Shown: positions 22,478-34,610, numbered from the stretch's first letter. The stretch: DNA of 64,000 nt from Scleroderma bovista (GCA_037178675.1 JAYMGJ010000004.1:1-64000); one strand, 5' to 3'. A program made the numbers and translations. The notes: generated by a model not told the origin, from the letters alone.

Positions 22478-25339
22478 TCATAGTGGTTCGAGGAGCATCG
22501 TTCGTATCTGAAATGTAAGATCAAGTGGTTGAGTTGAAATCTGTTATCTGTGTTTAGTACAAGAAGCTAGTGCCAATTGTATGAAATGTTTCGTGGTGCG
22601 GATTTCCGACCTCGGGCTTCGTTCTTGTAACGACTTTCTCGTGCAGAGGTTGGAATTCTGAGTCGTATAGTGCTTCGTATAGTGCTTGGATTCAACTAGG
22701 CAATTGTGTGTGTGACCTTCGACCCTTCCAGGCCCTGCAGTTACAACGGACAGACGTCTAACAATCTTCAAAGGAAATCTAGCGCTCAAATAAATCATTC
22801 CAGTTTTGTTGGTTCGGATGGGCTTCCGTCCTCAGAGGATTGTTACTTCAGACCTACTGTACTTGGCATCAAAGTGCCAAGACGGCATCGAAGAGCAGAT
22901 ATCGAAGCCTGTCCCACCACATCTTACCCAGCATGTTCTTCAAGCTTCCCAATCAACGCAAACACGGCTCTAGGTAGTATACGTGGCCCTTGCCTAATTT
23001 ATGGTCAAACGCAACTTAACGTTTTACTAACTACGAACATGCAAGCCTCCACACTCCTCCGAGCAGCCTATGTACTGGACGCCAATACGACTGCGTTGTC
23101 TGAAGTATGGGTCCGGACAGACTCAAAAGGTGTTTCACACAGCCTTGCAGCAACATCTCGCCAACGCAGGCTCTGGTGGCATCGAATAGAGAAGAGATGT
23201 CAAGTCTCCCTCCCCTTACCAAGTCTTCATCGCCGCCGGCTATTCGGTGCCTCCCAGCGTTTGTACTAGGGCTGAGGTACGTCGAGGACTTGTCATGAGG
23301 GCAAGAAAAGACCGCGACCCCAATGAATACATACATATTCGTGTAAAGCAATCCATCTCACCCTGGATCAAGCTAACGGGTCAACCATGTGAGGCCTTTC
23401 CAGCGCAAGACTTATTGGATTTTTCAGGAAGCCTCAATATTGTCTGTAATATGACAAACCCTTCCAGAATGTTCGTACCACTTCGTCAGAGGTACAGGTG
23501 TCATCCGATGGTATCAAATCGAACTATTTGTGTCAAGAACTCCACTACTATAGTCTTGTATCCAGCCATGATGGTGGTGCAGGATCGCAGTGTTCTAGCT
23601 CTGTATATCATCTAATCACGCAGGTTTCCACAGTGGATGGGTATGAGCTGGGCTGTTTTAGTGTTGGATACTGGATCCCAGAACAGAGAAACTTTGATCA
23701 GAAGGGGTCTGGAGTCTGGAAAACACCCATCTACTCAAGAGCTGTTTTAATTCAGAGAGGTAAGCCGGACCCTCTGCGCAGGTCATGTAAAGTTTCGGAT
23801 CCCTTTATACCCCTACGAAGGCCGTTCACCATATCTACATAGCCCACTCTACATTCGGGGTTATCAGATACCATCGCCATGTCGTCATCCAGTAATTCTC
23901 GGTTTCGCACGTACAGTCAACTCCGGCAACAGGCGACGTCGAGGCGATGGGATGATTATCGATATCATGTTGCCTAGCCGACGAAATGCTTTGGTATTTC
24001 AGACCGAATGGCCATAATCTGTACCGGGTGAAGCCGTCATTTCCCTCTCAGAATTATGCAGCCAAAGGGAGAAAAATGCTCCCGATCGCCAATAGAACTC
24101 CGGTTGGTGGTTCATAGTACGTTTTGTGTATGTAATGATTGGGAATCAAAGCAAAACCCGGATCTGGAGCACAGAAGGATAGCACTCGGAAGCTCCAATC
24201 TGGTGTGCAGAAGGCGAACGTTCCATGACTGAGTCCCAGAAATTGTGGGGTGGAGCCGGAGTAAATGCATTACCCTCAAAGAAGTCGATGAAATTGCAGT
24301 GTCCAAAGCCCCAGGCCGGGGCGGAATGGCGTCTGCCGGGAACTCAGCCATGAAATAGTTATCATTGGTCACCGGTGCGGTTTGTTGGAAGAGCGGGGAA
24401 GTTCAACGTCGAATATTCTTAGCTCACACCCAAACCACGATAGACCTCGTGCCCTCAAGGTTAGTCACTGGACCTGAACTGATTTAACGACAAATAAGTT
24501 CAGAGAAGCCTGCCAGCGAAGTCACAATTACAAAAGCAACCCGAGTAACGGATTGTGCCTATGGGATACGCACCCTCGTGTAAGATATAGGCAACTCGAG
24601 AAAGCTCGAACGGTAGGTCATACAGTTATTTACCGCCGTCTCCATGGGGAAGTACTCGATAGCACAGTTCCAGAGGGACCAGATACATTCACCCCTGAGT
24701 GAAAAAAAAACCCAAAAATCACCGGAATAAACTGAGCGCTGGCTATATATGACTTTCTTGGCCATTGCCGAGGCCCTTTTTAATTGAAGTTCCTCACGGC
24801 GTTCTGAACTCGAGTTGTTTATATCAAGTACTATTCAAATACGAAGACGGTTTGAATCAATATCATTGGACAACTCCCCGTGCCTCTGACAGACGTAATA
24901 CAAACATGTCATGTTTTTCCCAATGCCGATCGTCATGCCGTCTGCTTTGTGTCTTCGTGTGTTCATCTCTGCTACAGGCATTGGGGTGATTATCGATACC
25001 ATGTTCCCACTAGCTGACGAAGCGCAGCTTGGTCCAGTCGAACTTTCTCCATGACTATGTACGCATACATCAAATTCTCTTCAAATTGGTGCCGATAGGA
25101 CTCCGGTTAGCTGGTTCATAAGGGGCTAGTAGGCGCACGGTTGGAATTACGTCCAGGAATAAAGCACTGTTGTGTCAAGATGAAGGAAGCCTGGCGGATT
25201 TGGGTCATGGAAGGAGAGCAGTCGGAATTGCAGTATAAGTCAACCAGATTCCCAGCCCAGCATGGCAAAAGCGAACGTTCCATAATACTAACTCGGGAAG
25301 GTGCTCTCATACCATATGGAATCATGGCGTCCCCACAGG

Positions 25340-25347
25340 GATAAAAG
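25340..25347 (+). promoter_or_regulatory. Candidate TATA box
   Basis: GATAAAAG about 60 bases before the ATG at 25405, conserved with the element before copy A. Confidence 0.4.
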
Positions 25348-25404
25348 GGACATCTGCCCTCGATGACTTCCAGAAATTAGCACTGTTTCCACATCACCTC
25401 CATC

Positions 25405-26009
25405 ATGACCTGCAACCTCGAGACCGGAAACTACAATGTCCTATCCTACCTTGACGGCAACGCCGTCAACACCTGTCCTTCATTAGCTCCAGCAGAAGTT
25501 GTGATCCTCAAAAGCGTCACGCCTGTAGGTCTCGTAATGCATGGGTGTTTGATATATCTTGAAATGCTGTCAATAGGTCCGCGTCGAGAGAGTCCAGGGC
25601 CCGCCAGACTGCACCTACCGCCTATATGTCAGCGACGGGCACGTCAAGCCCACGCAGCAGAATTTACTGGAGGCCACCCTCACCGCTGATGTGCCTCGGG
25701 AGTGGATTATCACCAACAACCCAGGTCTGGGTGCATACACGTAAGTTATTCGCGTCCAGCACTTGACAGAGTTGAGGGAACCTGCAATACATAACCTTTT
25801 CTTCAGCATTGTGCTGAGAGACGAACCTATCCTGGCATGGACTGACCCAGGAAATGAACCCAGTTGTGATCGTCGGGTATAGTCTCCTATCCCTGTCATC
25901 TATGGGATAGCACCGGTTTCACACTACATTTTAGCTCCGCCTCATTCCTTTGGAACCATCCCCAGTGCCCACTCCTCAGCTGTTCAGGTTCGTGCGTGTG
26001 GCTGATTGA
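25405..26009 (+). CDS. Small beta-trefoil-like protein, copy B (putative mycospin-type protease inhibitor)
   Basis: Four exons (25405-25524, 25577-25740, 25807-25876, 25935-26009) give a 142-aa protein. Key segments are MTCNLETGNYNVLSYLDGNAV, CTYRLYVSDGHVKPTQQNL, VPREWIITNNPGLGAYTIVL, LAWTDPGNEPSCDRRL and PTPQLFRFVRVAD. Compared with copy A, exon 2 is 9 nt longer and exon 4 is 3 nt longer, so every coding indel keeps frame, whereas flanking DNA of the repeat has indels of any length. This pattern supports both being real genes under constraint. Differences cluster after the first intron (RVERVQGPPD versus RVVKLQD) and before the WTD motif, which may alter the inhibitory loops. Family assignment as for copy A is by pattern only. 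Confidence 0.68.
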
Positions 26010-26345
26010 TCGTAGTGGTTTAGGGAGAATCGTTCGTATCTGAAATGTAAGATCAAGTGGTTGAGTTGGAAACCTGGTATCTGTGTTTAGTACAAAAAGC
26101 TAGTGATTGTATGAAATGTTTTGTGCTGTGTATTTCCGATCAGGCTTCGTTCCTGTAACGACTTTCTCGTGCAGCGGTTGGAATTCTGAGTCGTATAGTG
26201 CTTGAATTTAACCAGACAATTGTGTGCGCGACCTTGGACCCTGTGACAACGGACAGACGTCCAACAATCTTCAAAGGAAACACTCAGTGTGGTCCAGGTA
26301 AAAGGATGATAATCGTTCCAGCTTTGTTGGTGATGGGCTTGCCAT

Positions 26346-26930
26346 TAGGAGCAATATAATATATTGGATGCCACACACCCACACAGTACCTGTGACAAGC
26401 GCCTATCGCGCATACCATGCCATTATTCTAAAACAGCATCAATGTAAGCAAAATTTATCGTGTGTTGTTTCAGTTAGCGATTTACAGTGTTTCTGAAAGA
26501 GATCTCGCGGTCTTTCTTCCGTCAACACAATGATATGCGCCCTTCATGATGTACTACATTTGCACGTCACTGTCACTTCACTGTCACTCGCAGTGCGATA
26601 GATCTGGTATGATGTGAACAACACACGCATAATGCGGACGACGTACCTGTGGTTTAATCCTCAGACATCTGCGTTGATGAGAACAAAGAACATAATTTTC
26701 GTCAAAACTGGAACATTGATTCGGCGGCGATGTTTTCTAGGCTGCGACGTCCAGTTGGCTGTGTTGAGGGCTGCTTGTTGAGCGGAGTGGAGTTTTGCTT
26801 CATCCTCCGTAGACGAGACAAAGACAACGGGAGTCGAAGCTGTGGTAGGGCAAATATGATCCGCCAGTTTTGGGCCATCATCCCAGTGCACAGCCACAAT
26901 TGCAGCAATGCTTCCGACTAAAACTTGTTC
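26346..26930. other. Diverged repeat, no intact gene
   Basis: The stretch 26660-26930 shares segments with 29560-29900 (upstream of the Cdc15-like gene). On the minus strand both can be read as related peptides containing 'AVLNTAN'/'AALNTANW', but stops and frameshifts interrupt the second. This suggests an old duplicated fragment of an unidentified gene. Confidence 0.35.
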
Positions 26931-26969
26931 ACCTGCTCAAGGTCCTTTAACTCGTCTACACTGCCAGCT

Positions 26970-27990
26970 GTATTTCTTTGCTTACACCCACAAATCTGTA
27001 ATGGATACAGCACTGCCTTCATACTCGATGAAGGTACGATCAGCACTTACGCTTTCCCCGTACGATTGATGCAATACTCATGACTATTGAGCGCATTCCT
27101 ACTAGAGGATGTATGAGACTATGCCTCCAGACCAGGCGTTCTCATCCTCAAAGAAGTCAATATTTTGATGGCGGGAAATCGTCGGTGCTTTTGGGTCGGG
27201 GGTTGTCCATCGTTGCTCGCGGTCTCGTTGGCTCCCTTTACATAGTACGAGCAAACATCTAACAAAAAGAAGTTCAAGCTCATGAAAGGCGTACGTATCA
27301 AGTCAGAGGCAGACGATTTCATCACCAAGCTACCCCAAGGGTATGATGCTGTGGCCGGCGAATGTATCGGGCTGGCGAAGATGGCGCGAGGCCATCGCGC
27401 GTGCAATCGTATCTTATCCTCAGACCTTGCTCCTGGCCGAGGTAACTAGTGGCCTCGACACGCAGTCCGAGGGCATGCAGGATCTCTCGATGAGGCGTGA
27501 GCGCTCACACCTCAAGTCTTTTCCCGCTTCGAGTATAACTTCTGTTCTTGTGGTATGTTTCTGGAGGATCTGGACGGCCTGAGGACTCGATAGGTCCTTG
27601 ATCCTTGAGATTAATCTTACTTTGATCGAAGGACTCCTAATTCTCACGTCTCGGTTCCAAGGTTTTCCTCCGTGCTTTTGAACTTGAAATGCGGTCTGCG
27701 TTGGTTGCCTACATCGTCCAGTCATCATCGCAGAAATGCCAACAGGTTAGAGTGGTTATTGTACTCATCGCAGTCGTCGTTTGCTATTGCACTAAAACTG
27801 GCCGCCCACATCGTCGCAATGGGGAAGAAACGCAAAGATATGTTCCCACAAGCAAGGGAATCATCGGGAAGGGGTCTTTGCATGAGGCTGATCGATTCGA
27901 TTGGTCGGGAAGTCTCATATCACCTGCACTAGCACGATGAACTCGAACTCTTGCTGCACGCTTGTATCACATTCAACATCGGAGGTACGG
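26970..27990 (+). pseudogene. ABC transporter nucleotide-binding domain remnant (ABCB/Ste6-like)
   Basis: Pieces of one ATP-binding cassette occur in order but in shifting frames: LDEGTISTYAFPV (end of the preceding TM domain), YASRPGVLILKEVNIL, GKSSVLLG (Walker A neighbourhood), ITKLPQGYDAVAGE, then VSGWRRWREAIARAIVSYPQTLLLAEVTSGLDTQSEG (27362-27480), and finally ALKLAAHIVAMG and HDELELLLHA. The signature LSGGQ has decayed, and the Walker B Asp of the usual LLLDEATSALD is Ala. No open frame connects the parts and no TM helices remain in frame upstream. It is a dead fragment of a full-size multidrug/pheromone-type exporter. Confidence 0.72.
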
Positions 27991-28419
27991 GGTGATATTG
28001 ATTCGGACCACTCGTATCAGGAGTCCCGCTTGAGCGCTGTCTTCGTCTTGAATAGTGCTTGATATCAACCGGGGTTGGAATGAAGGACCTTCGATTAGAA
28101 GGGGTCTGGACAATGTCCAAGAAGGTCATACTATTCAGGTGATTTGTTGGGTTTCTCCGTTCGGACGTCAATATTTCCATTCCTCACCATGATCTGGTCT
28201 CTCAACACCGCTGTAACTGCGGCTGATAAGATCACCGTGTGTCGGATCCTGCTGATCTATGAATTGCTTATACCTCACACGAGGGCTCGTATCCATATTG
28301 GCAGGCGGTACAAACGTGTTTCTAGGATTGCTCTTGTAATTGTGACTGCGCTGACGGGCTTCTCTGAACTTTATTCGTACTATATTTTCGTTCGTTCGGT
28401 TCAGGTTTACTAATCTTTA

Positions 28420-29760
28420 GCCTGTATGGTGATCGGACGATACGATGCACCTGCTACAACCGGATGTTACCGAATGCAAGGAACCTCGTCACTTGACAGT
28501 ACATACTCAAGTACTCGTGTTTTCGTGCAACGTGGTGCTGTGTCCATTATGCCATCGTGCGGTCAACTCTGGCGCAGACAATAGGGTGGTTGTCGGTATC
28601 ACGTTGCCACGAGATAAGGTTACCTTGAGGTGAAAGTGGCGAAGTAACATCAAGCGGTTGAACACAAGTCAAGTCCCAAAGGCAGTTGATGCATAACGTA
28701 GTGACGTGTAGTATACCGAATAGTGTTCGTGGTGTCGAAATGAAGTATGTCTAAGTACCGAACAAACGGATGGGGGTGACCACGTCTAGGTATTGACGCC
28801 ACAAGGGAATGAGACAGGTTCTATGGGGACGAATTTGGCGTAGTATGCGCCGATAAATACATGGCCCGTGCGACATCGGACTAGTCGCCCGTATGTGCTC
28901 TTTCGGTGGTGGCGAAGTGAGAAGGTAGGCGTAAGAATACATGTATCCGATCTGCGTGAATAGGTTCTAGGAACGGTTTGCGACGTGGCATTGGTGTTGG
29001 ATCTGCCAAGTGACTGTGACTGACTCCCGGTGCTTCTGGAGGTCGAAAGCGAACGTTGGTATGAAGCATTGGGCATGGCATGATCCGGCCGTAACGTGAA
29101 GGTTGAAAATCTCAGTCGTATAATGAACTGTACTTCAAATGAATTCACTGGATAATTGCGTATGTGACCTGGGGTCCTTCAAGGACTGAGGTCTCCACGT
29201 TTCCTAGTATTGGGAGCAAAATCATAAATCGGACACCAAAATCTGCACCATACTACAAGCACTACATCGTACCTGGCATGTCTTCGTTCCAGAGGGGAAC
29301 CGACGTAAAGTTTTGACATGCTTTGTTGGCCGTGTTGGCCAGTTTCATGGTGATTCCAAAGGAGACCGCGATTTTTGTGCCACAACGGTATGATATGGCC
29401 TTCGTGATGGTCACTTCCTAGAAGGTATAATATTCGTGTACACAGCCGCGACTGGCACTGTAATGCGATGTGATCGACAGGGACGCTCGGGAAGACATAC
29501 CTACTTGAGTAAAACGAAGTGCTGTTTTCGAAACTGGAAACACATGTAAGTATGGGAGCAAGGAAAAATTGATTGATATTAATTAGGTGGCAATGTTTCG
29601 GGCTGAGATGCTCAATTGGCCGTGTTGAGGACCGCCATACAATGGCCAGGTGAGCAGAGCAGTCGATATTCGCGGAGATCATCCACCGGATATGAAAGAA
29701 CCAACGGAATTGGAGCTGTGGTCGAAACAGATTCAGCGTCGACAATGGTTGCCACTGAAT
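28420..29760. repeat. Third, strongly diverged partial copy of the repeat unit
   Basis: Short blocks match the 3.5-kb units: near 28555-28610 (GCGGTCAACTCTGGC..., GTTGTCGGTATCACGTTGCC) versus 20435-20505; near 29045 (AAAGCGAACGTT) versus 21750; and 29105-29175 (GTATAATG...ACTGGATAATTGCGTATGTGACC) versus 22670-22725. The 138-aa gene is not present. No other gene is supported in this interval. Confidence 0.5.
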
Positions 29761-30098
29761 TGTCGGAAATCAACAGGCTGATCCGCTGAGGGCGTTTGTA
29801 GCAGGAGGGTTTTGTTTTAGACTTTGTCAGCTCACCACATGATGTGGCTGTCCGCTCTGCACAGCCACACTGGCATCAGGGCGTTGGGCGGACGGGCGAG
29901 TCTTGTCCCCGTTGATCTCGTATACCTGCCTGTCTTTTTCGTCGCTGTGCGTCTACACTGTTGTATTTCTTTGCTTGCTTTCGGTTTCACACCCACACCC
30001 ACACCCACACCAACTACTACCAGTGACCCATCCTTACCACCCCCTCGACCTTCCACCGCTACCACTACATCTACGCATCTGCAACCATCTCATCCAGG

Positions 30099-33000
30099 AT
30101 GTCGTCGTCGGCCAGACGGCAGCCATCCACTACATCACTCTCCAAGTTCGCCCGCTCGCCCTCAACCGGTCCAGACGACTATGTCAACGCCAATGGCGCC
30201 CGCTCACTCGACTTTTGTAATGCCTTCTGGGGTGTTGGCGATGGCGGCGTCGACGTCTTGTTTGCGCGAATGCGTGGTGCGACAAGGACAATGGAAGAGT
30301 TGAAGAATTTCTGGAAAGAGAGGTGAGTCTGTTGCTGCGGATGGATGTGTGTCAACCTGGTGCCGGTGGGGGTACTGGGGGGGGCTTGGTTCCCATTTCT
30401 CTCGATTCGTACTTCCTGTGTACGAGACGGGAAGAACCGCAGTTGTTCATATAACGCTTACGTCCTACATATTAACAACACATTGCCACCCACCCCACTG
30501 ATAGCCCCACTTCCGCCAACTAACAACACATCTTACCTGACAGAGCTGCCATCGAAGACGATTATGCAAAACGACTCACCAAGTTAGCAAAGATGTCTAT
30601 AGGCAAAGACGAGATCGGGTGAGTGGGCATTTCTTTTCTTCTCTGTCTCAGGCGATATCATAACATATTCGGATTGGACGTGGACATTTCCAACTTTTCT
30701 TCCGGGAAGTTTGATAGATCCCGGTCCTTCGTTGTCCGGGCGCAATCTTGTTCATCCAATGCCTCAAGACAGAATCTTAGCTAATCATGTCATTATCCAC
30801 TTTACAGGGAGCTCCGCAACTCAATCGACACACTGCGTCTAGAAACAGATAAACAAGCTGGGTGCCACATGCAGCTCGCCCAGCAGGTTCGCTCCGAACT
30901 CGAGGGCCAGGTCGCCGCCTTCGCCGCCAAACAGCAGCAGCACAAAAAGGTCTACCAAGCTGCAATCGAGAAGGAGTACCGCATAAAGCAAACACGCGAG
31001 CAGCATGCCGCCAAGGCTCGCGAGAAGTACGAGTCTGACTGTGTTCGTATCAACTCGTACACCGCCCAGAGCACACTCGTGCAGGGCAAGGACCTTGAAA
31101 AGATCCATCTCAAGCTGGAGAGAGCCCAGCAGACGGTGCAAGTCAACGAGAATGACTACGTACAGTTCACACGCGTACTGCAGGAGACGATGCAGAAATG
31201 GGAGCAGGATTGGAAAGCATTTTGCGATTGCTGCCAGGATCTCGAGGAGGAGAGGATGGAGTTTATGAAGGACAACATGTGGGCCTATGCCAATGCTGTC
31301 TCGACCGTATGTGTTTCCGACGACGAGGTGCGTGTTCGCCTGGCTGCGCCATTTCTCCCCTTCACCCATCACCTACCGTTTATATCCGTTACAGTCATGC
31401 GAAAAAATGCGTCTCGCACTCGAACAAATGGAGCCCGAGAAAGAAATGGAAAACTTTGTCCGTGACTACAGCACCGGCAATGCCATCCCAGAACCGCCTA
31501 CATTCATTAACTACGCCAACACCGATGCTCCGCCCGTCAACCACAACCGCATCGTCACTCGTCCCGCCCTATTCGCGCGTACATCTCAGCGTCCCCCCAA
31601 GTCCGGCGCTGTATCCCCGCTCGACGAGGGATCGCCATTCGACATCGCTGGCACTGCAAACCACGCTGGCGTCGGTGCGGGCGGTGGCCCCTCGATGGAA
31701 GGAAGCACCATGTCGAGGAGCGGGACACAAAAATCACAGAGCGGCCGGTCCTACGCGAACGGCGTCAACGGACACGTGTCCCCGCCCTTGCGTGACGGGC
31801 AGCCCCAACCCATCCAGGTCCAGACACAACCGCCCTCGGTACAGTCACAGACACAGGCGCCCGCTCCACAGAGACGCAACAGCGCCGCGTCCATGCTCAT
31901 GCGCACATCTCAACCCCCCTCCCACAGACACTCGCGTTCGATTCATTCTCAGTCCCACGGGCCTGCGTACGGTCCCGACCCGGTCGATCCGAGCGTATCG
32001 AGCACGCAGCTTGTGATTGGGAACAGAGCGTGGGACGTTGACCCGTCCAAGGATCCTCAGCTGCAACAGCCGCGACCCGGTGCAAACGGTAGCGTCGGCC
32101 AGGGGCCCGCGCCCTCGCGTACGTCTCCTCCCGTCACCGCAGGTGAGGACCCTCTTGTGAAGCAGATGGCAGAGTTAAGCACTGCTGCTGCAGCGAGTGG
32201 CTCCACTGGGAGGCGTAACACCATTGTCCGGCGGGACGTCCCTCCCCTGTCGTCACCCCCTGGTACGAGTTCCCGTGCATCCCCGCCTGGCGCTGGTGTC
32301 GTCTGGAGCAATGACAAAGGTGAGACACTCGCCATGCCCCCTTCTGGCCCAAGCAGCACGCGAGACTTCCGTAACAGCGCTGAAATTGTCGTGGGTGGTT
32401 ATCCCCTGGCGCCGTCTCGCTCCGCCTCTCCGAATCCTGTCCCACCCCGAGCTGCCCTCGCTGCGCCCCCTTCTCGAGCTGACTCGTCATCTTCACCTTC
32501 CTCAGTATCTCACCCAGCCGCATCGAACATACCCGTCGAGCAGATCGTTACGAATTACCAGCGGCCGTTCCCCGGTGAACCTGGGCGAAGCAGGGCCAAC
32601 TCCATTGTCGGGCAGCCACCGCCAAATCCGCCTCCGTCGTCTTCGACATCGGCATTGATCGCCGGCGGTGGACAGGGTCTAACTCATAGCCCGATTCAGC
32701 AGCAGGAACCTGGGACGCGACCGACGAGTCGTGCTGGGTATCCTGGGATCGGTACCACGTCGCTCGTTGGACGTGCGCCCTCCCCCGTACGTCCGACATC
32801 CGCAGGCGCAGGCGCGATGCAGCCGTATAACAGGGCAGGGCCGGTCGTTGCCGCAGCAGCAGCAGCGGGCAACGGAGGCCAACAGCACTCAGTCGCGCCC
32901 TCAAATCCTGTCGGAATTGCACTCGGCCCTGACGGCCGTGTCGTGCACGACCAGATGGCTGTTCAGCAGCGTCATCCACTCCACCGCCCCTCGTCCTCTA

Positions 33001-33854
33001 CTGGCGGGCAGGTGCAAATGCAAGGGTACCCTCCCGGTCCTGGGCCTGCGTTGACGAATCACCAGATGTATGGCGGTGCGGGTGCAGGTTATGCCGATGG
33101 ACGCATGGGACAGGTCCCCCCACCTTCGCAGCCGCCCTCGCGCAACGATTATTATGGTGCCGTCGTTCCATCCTCTGCTCAGGGACACGGGGCCTACGGG
33201 CATCCCACGCACTATGACACGCATCCGTCGCAGTACAATGCGCCGCCACCACCCTCGTCGTATGGTGGTAATAGCGGGTATGGTCCGCCTGCGCGCCATC
33301 CGAGTGTGAGTGGGGGCGGTGCGGGTGCGTACGGTGGTGGGCAATACCAGCAGCAGCAGCAGCAGCCACCGCAGAACTATCACCCGCAGCATCAGATGGT
33401 ACATGGGAACAATCAGCCGCAACAGCAGCAGCTGCAGATGCGGTATTATGGAGGGGGCGGTAATAATGGGAACAATGGCGCAGGGTTTAGGGCGCCGAGT
33501 CCTGCTGTTGCGAGGTCGCCGTCGCCGCAGCCACCGAGGGGGCAGCATCCACCAACGTGTTCGTATACAGACGATGGGAAGCCAATATTATTCTATGGTA
33601 CGTCGTATCCTTTCCTGCACCGTTTTCAGATACTGAAGGATTGTATTCTTGCTTCGTTGCTGCTCTCCACTGCAGTGAAAGCTTTGTACGACTATACCGC
33701 TACGATCGACGAGGAGTTCGATTTCCAGTCTGGGGACATCATTGCTGTTACAGACACGCCCGAGGACGGGTGGTGGTCTGGTGAGCTGCTTGACGAGGCA
33801 AGGAAGCAGCCAGGGAGACATGTGTTCCCGAGCAACTTTGTGTGCTTGTTCTAG
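30099..33854 (+). CDS. cdc15: F-BAR/SH3 cytokinesis scaffold, Cdc15/Imp2/Hof1 family
   Basis: 1059-aa product from exons 30099-30322, 30544-30618, 30808-31306, 31395-33597 and 33676-33854. Residues ~30-290 form the F-BAR (FCH) domain: RSLDFCNAFWGVGDGGVDVLFARM, EELKNFWKERAAIEDDYAKRLTKLAKM, and long charged helices to MRLALEQMEPEKEMENFVRDYSTG. It is followed by a ~700-residue Ser/Pro/Gly/Gln-rich disordered region with SxxR-type phosphosites and CAG-type glutamine runs near 33350 and 33420. The C-terminal SH3 domain is ALYDYTATIDEEFDFQSGDIIAV...DGWWSGEL...FPSNFVCLF. This architecture is that of contractile-ring scaffolds that bind membrane and recruit formin; the exact orthologue among Cdc15, Imp2 and Hof1 cannot be told. 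The upstream region contains CA-rich repeats (29985-30015). Confidence 0.9.
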
Positions 33855-34610
33855 GCGTTGAGCGTTGAGGCATCGTGTTTCGGTGTGTTGTCATGATTAT
33901 GAAGTGGACGGATGTGATGACTATCATTGCGCGGCCAAAGCGATCTAGGAGGCAGAGCGATGAGCGTTTGCCGAATGGCTTGGCGGGCTGGCTGACAATA
34001 GCTGCGTCGATCATTCCAATGAAGGCCAAAAATACCAACGCCTTTCTAATGTGTTCCGGCCACATCTTCTTGATTTCCTATGCATGTGCTTCCAAATCTA
34101 TGATCGTCCCTGGCACCAAGATTTGTTTTTTATCTGCTTTGGCCATCGCGTTTAACGCATCTTCGTCTCGGTCAGGGACCTCTTGATTCTTTGTAACAGT
34201 GATGTCAGACAAGGTGGTTTATCGACAAATCATCGATACTGTCTTCTGGACACATTGGATTCTTTATTTTGTGTTCTTCTCATCATGTACCCTCCGTCAT
34301 CTGTCGCTATTGTTGGATATCCAATCTGATTTCGTTCATGTTCCCCATAGTGGATCTCAGTTAATGTCCATACCGATGCTAATCTGTTATGACCGTTGGC
34401 TTCGCTATTTGTATAGCGACTCACCAGAACAGCAGCAGTCAGTCAGGAAGTCCATTACATCACGTACCACCAAAGAACAGGAAAACGAAAAACCAGCTTC
34501 TGCAACTCCCCATTACAGATTAGCAGCAAAGCAAATGATATAAGTTACTTGAAAATAAAAATAAAAATTACTTCCACACGATGATTCGCTCTTGATACAA
34601 CCAAGTTCAA
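33855..34610. other. Intergenic, 3' side of the F-BAR gene
   Basis: Contains the 3' UTRs of two convergent genes. Open frames such as 34199-34543 have no recognisable motif. A simple A/T-rich tract (AAAATAAAAATAAAAATTAC) sits at 34551-34571. Confidence 0.4.

Larger units (their letters stand above)
19180..22828 (+). repeat. Tandem duplication, unit A (~3.6 kb)
   Basis: Unit A aligns by eye with unit B about 3.47-3.53 kb downstream along nearly its whole length. Anchor pairs: 19573/23041 (CAAGCCTCCACACTCCTC), 20314/23786 (TAAAGTTTCGGATCCC), 20400/23879 (ATGTCGTC.TCCAG), 21060/24500 (CAGAGAAGCC), 21888/25405 (gene start), 22750/26255 (ACGGACAGACGTC). Divergence consists of substitutions and many small indels, so the duplication is not recent. 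The unit contains one intact gene (21888-22477) and much apparently non-coding or decayed sequence. Confidence 0.85.
22840..26345 (+). repeat. Tandem duplication, unit B (~3.5 kb)
   Basis: Second copy of the unit at 19180-22828, immediately adjacent and in the same orientation. Its left end has lost part of the sequence present at 19180-19450. Internal stretches such as 25060-25500 are nearly identical to 21570-22000, while others (23040-23800) are clearly more diverged, suggesting uneven exchange or selection along the unit. Confidence 0.85.

Noticed and set aside
29985..30012. CACACCCA repeats as a telomere-like tract
   Set aside because: The run is short and irregular and lies in the 5' flank of a gene. 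It is an ordinary CA-rich promoter tract.
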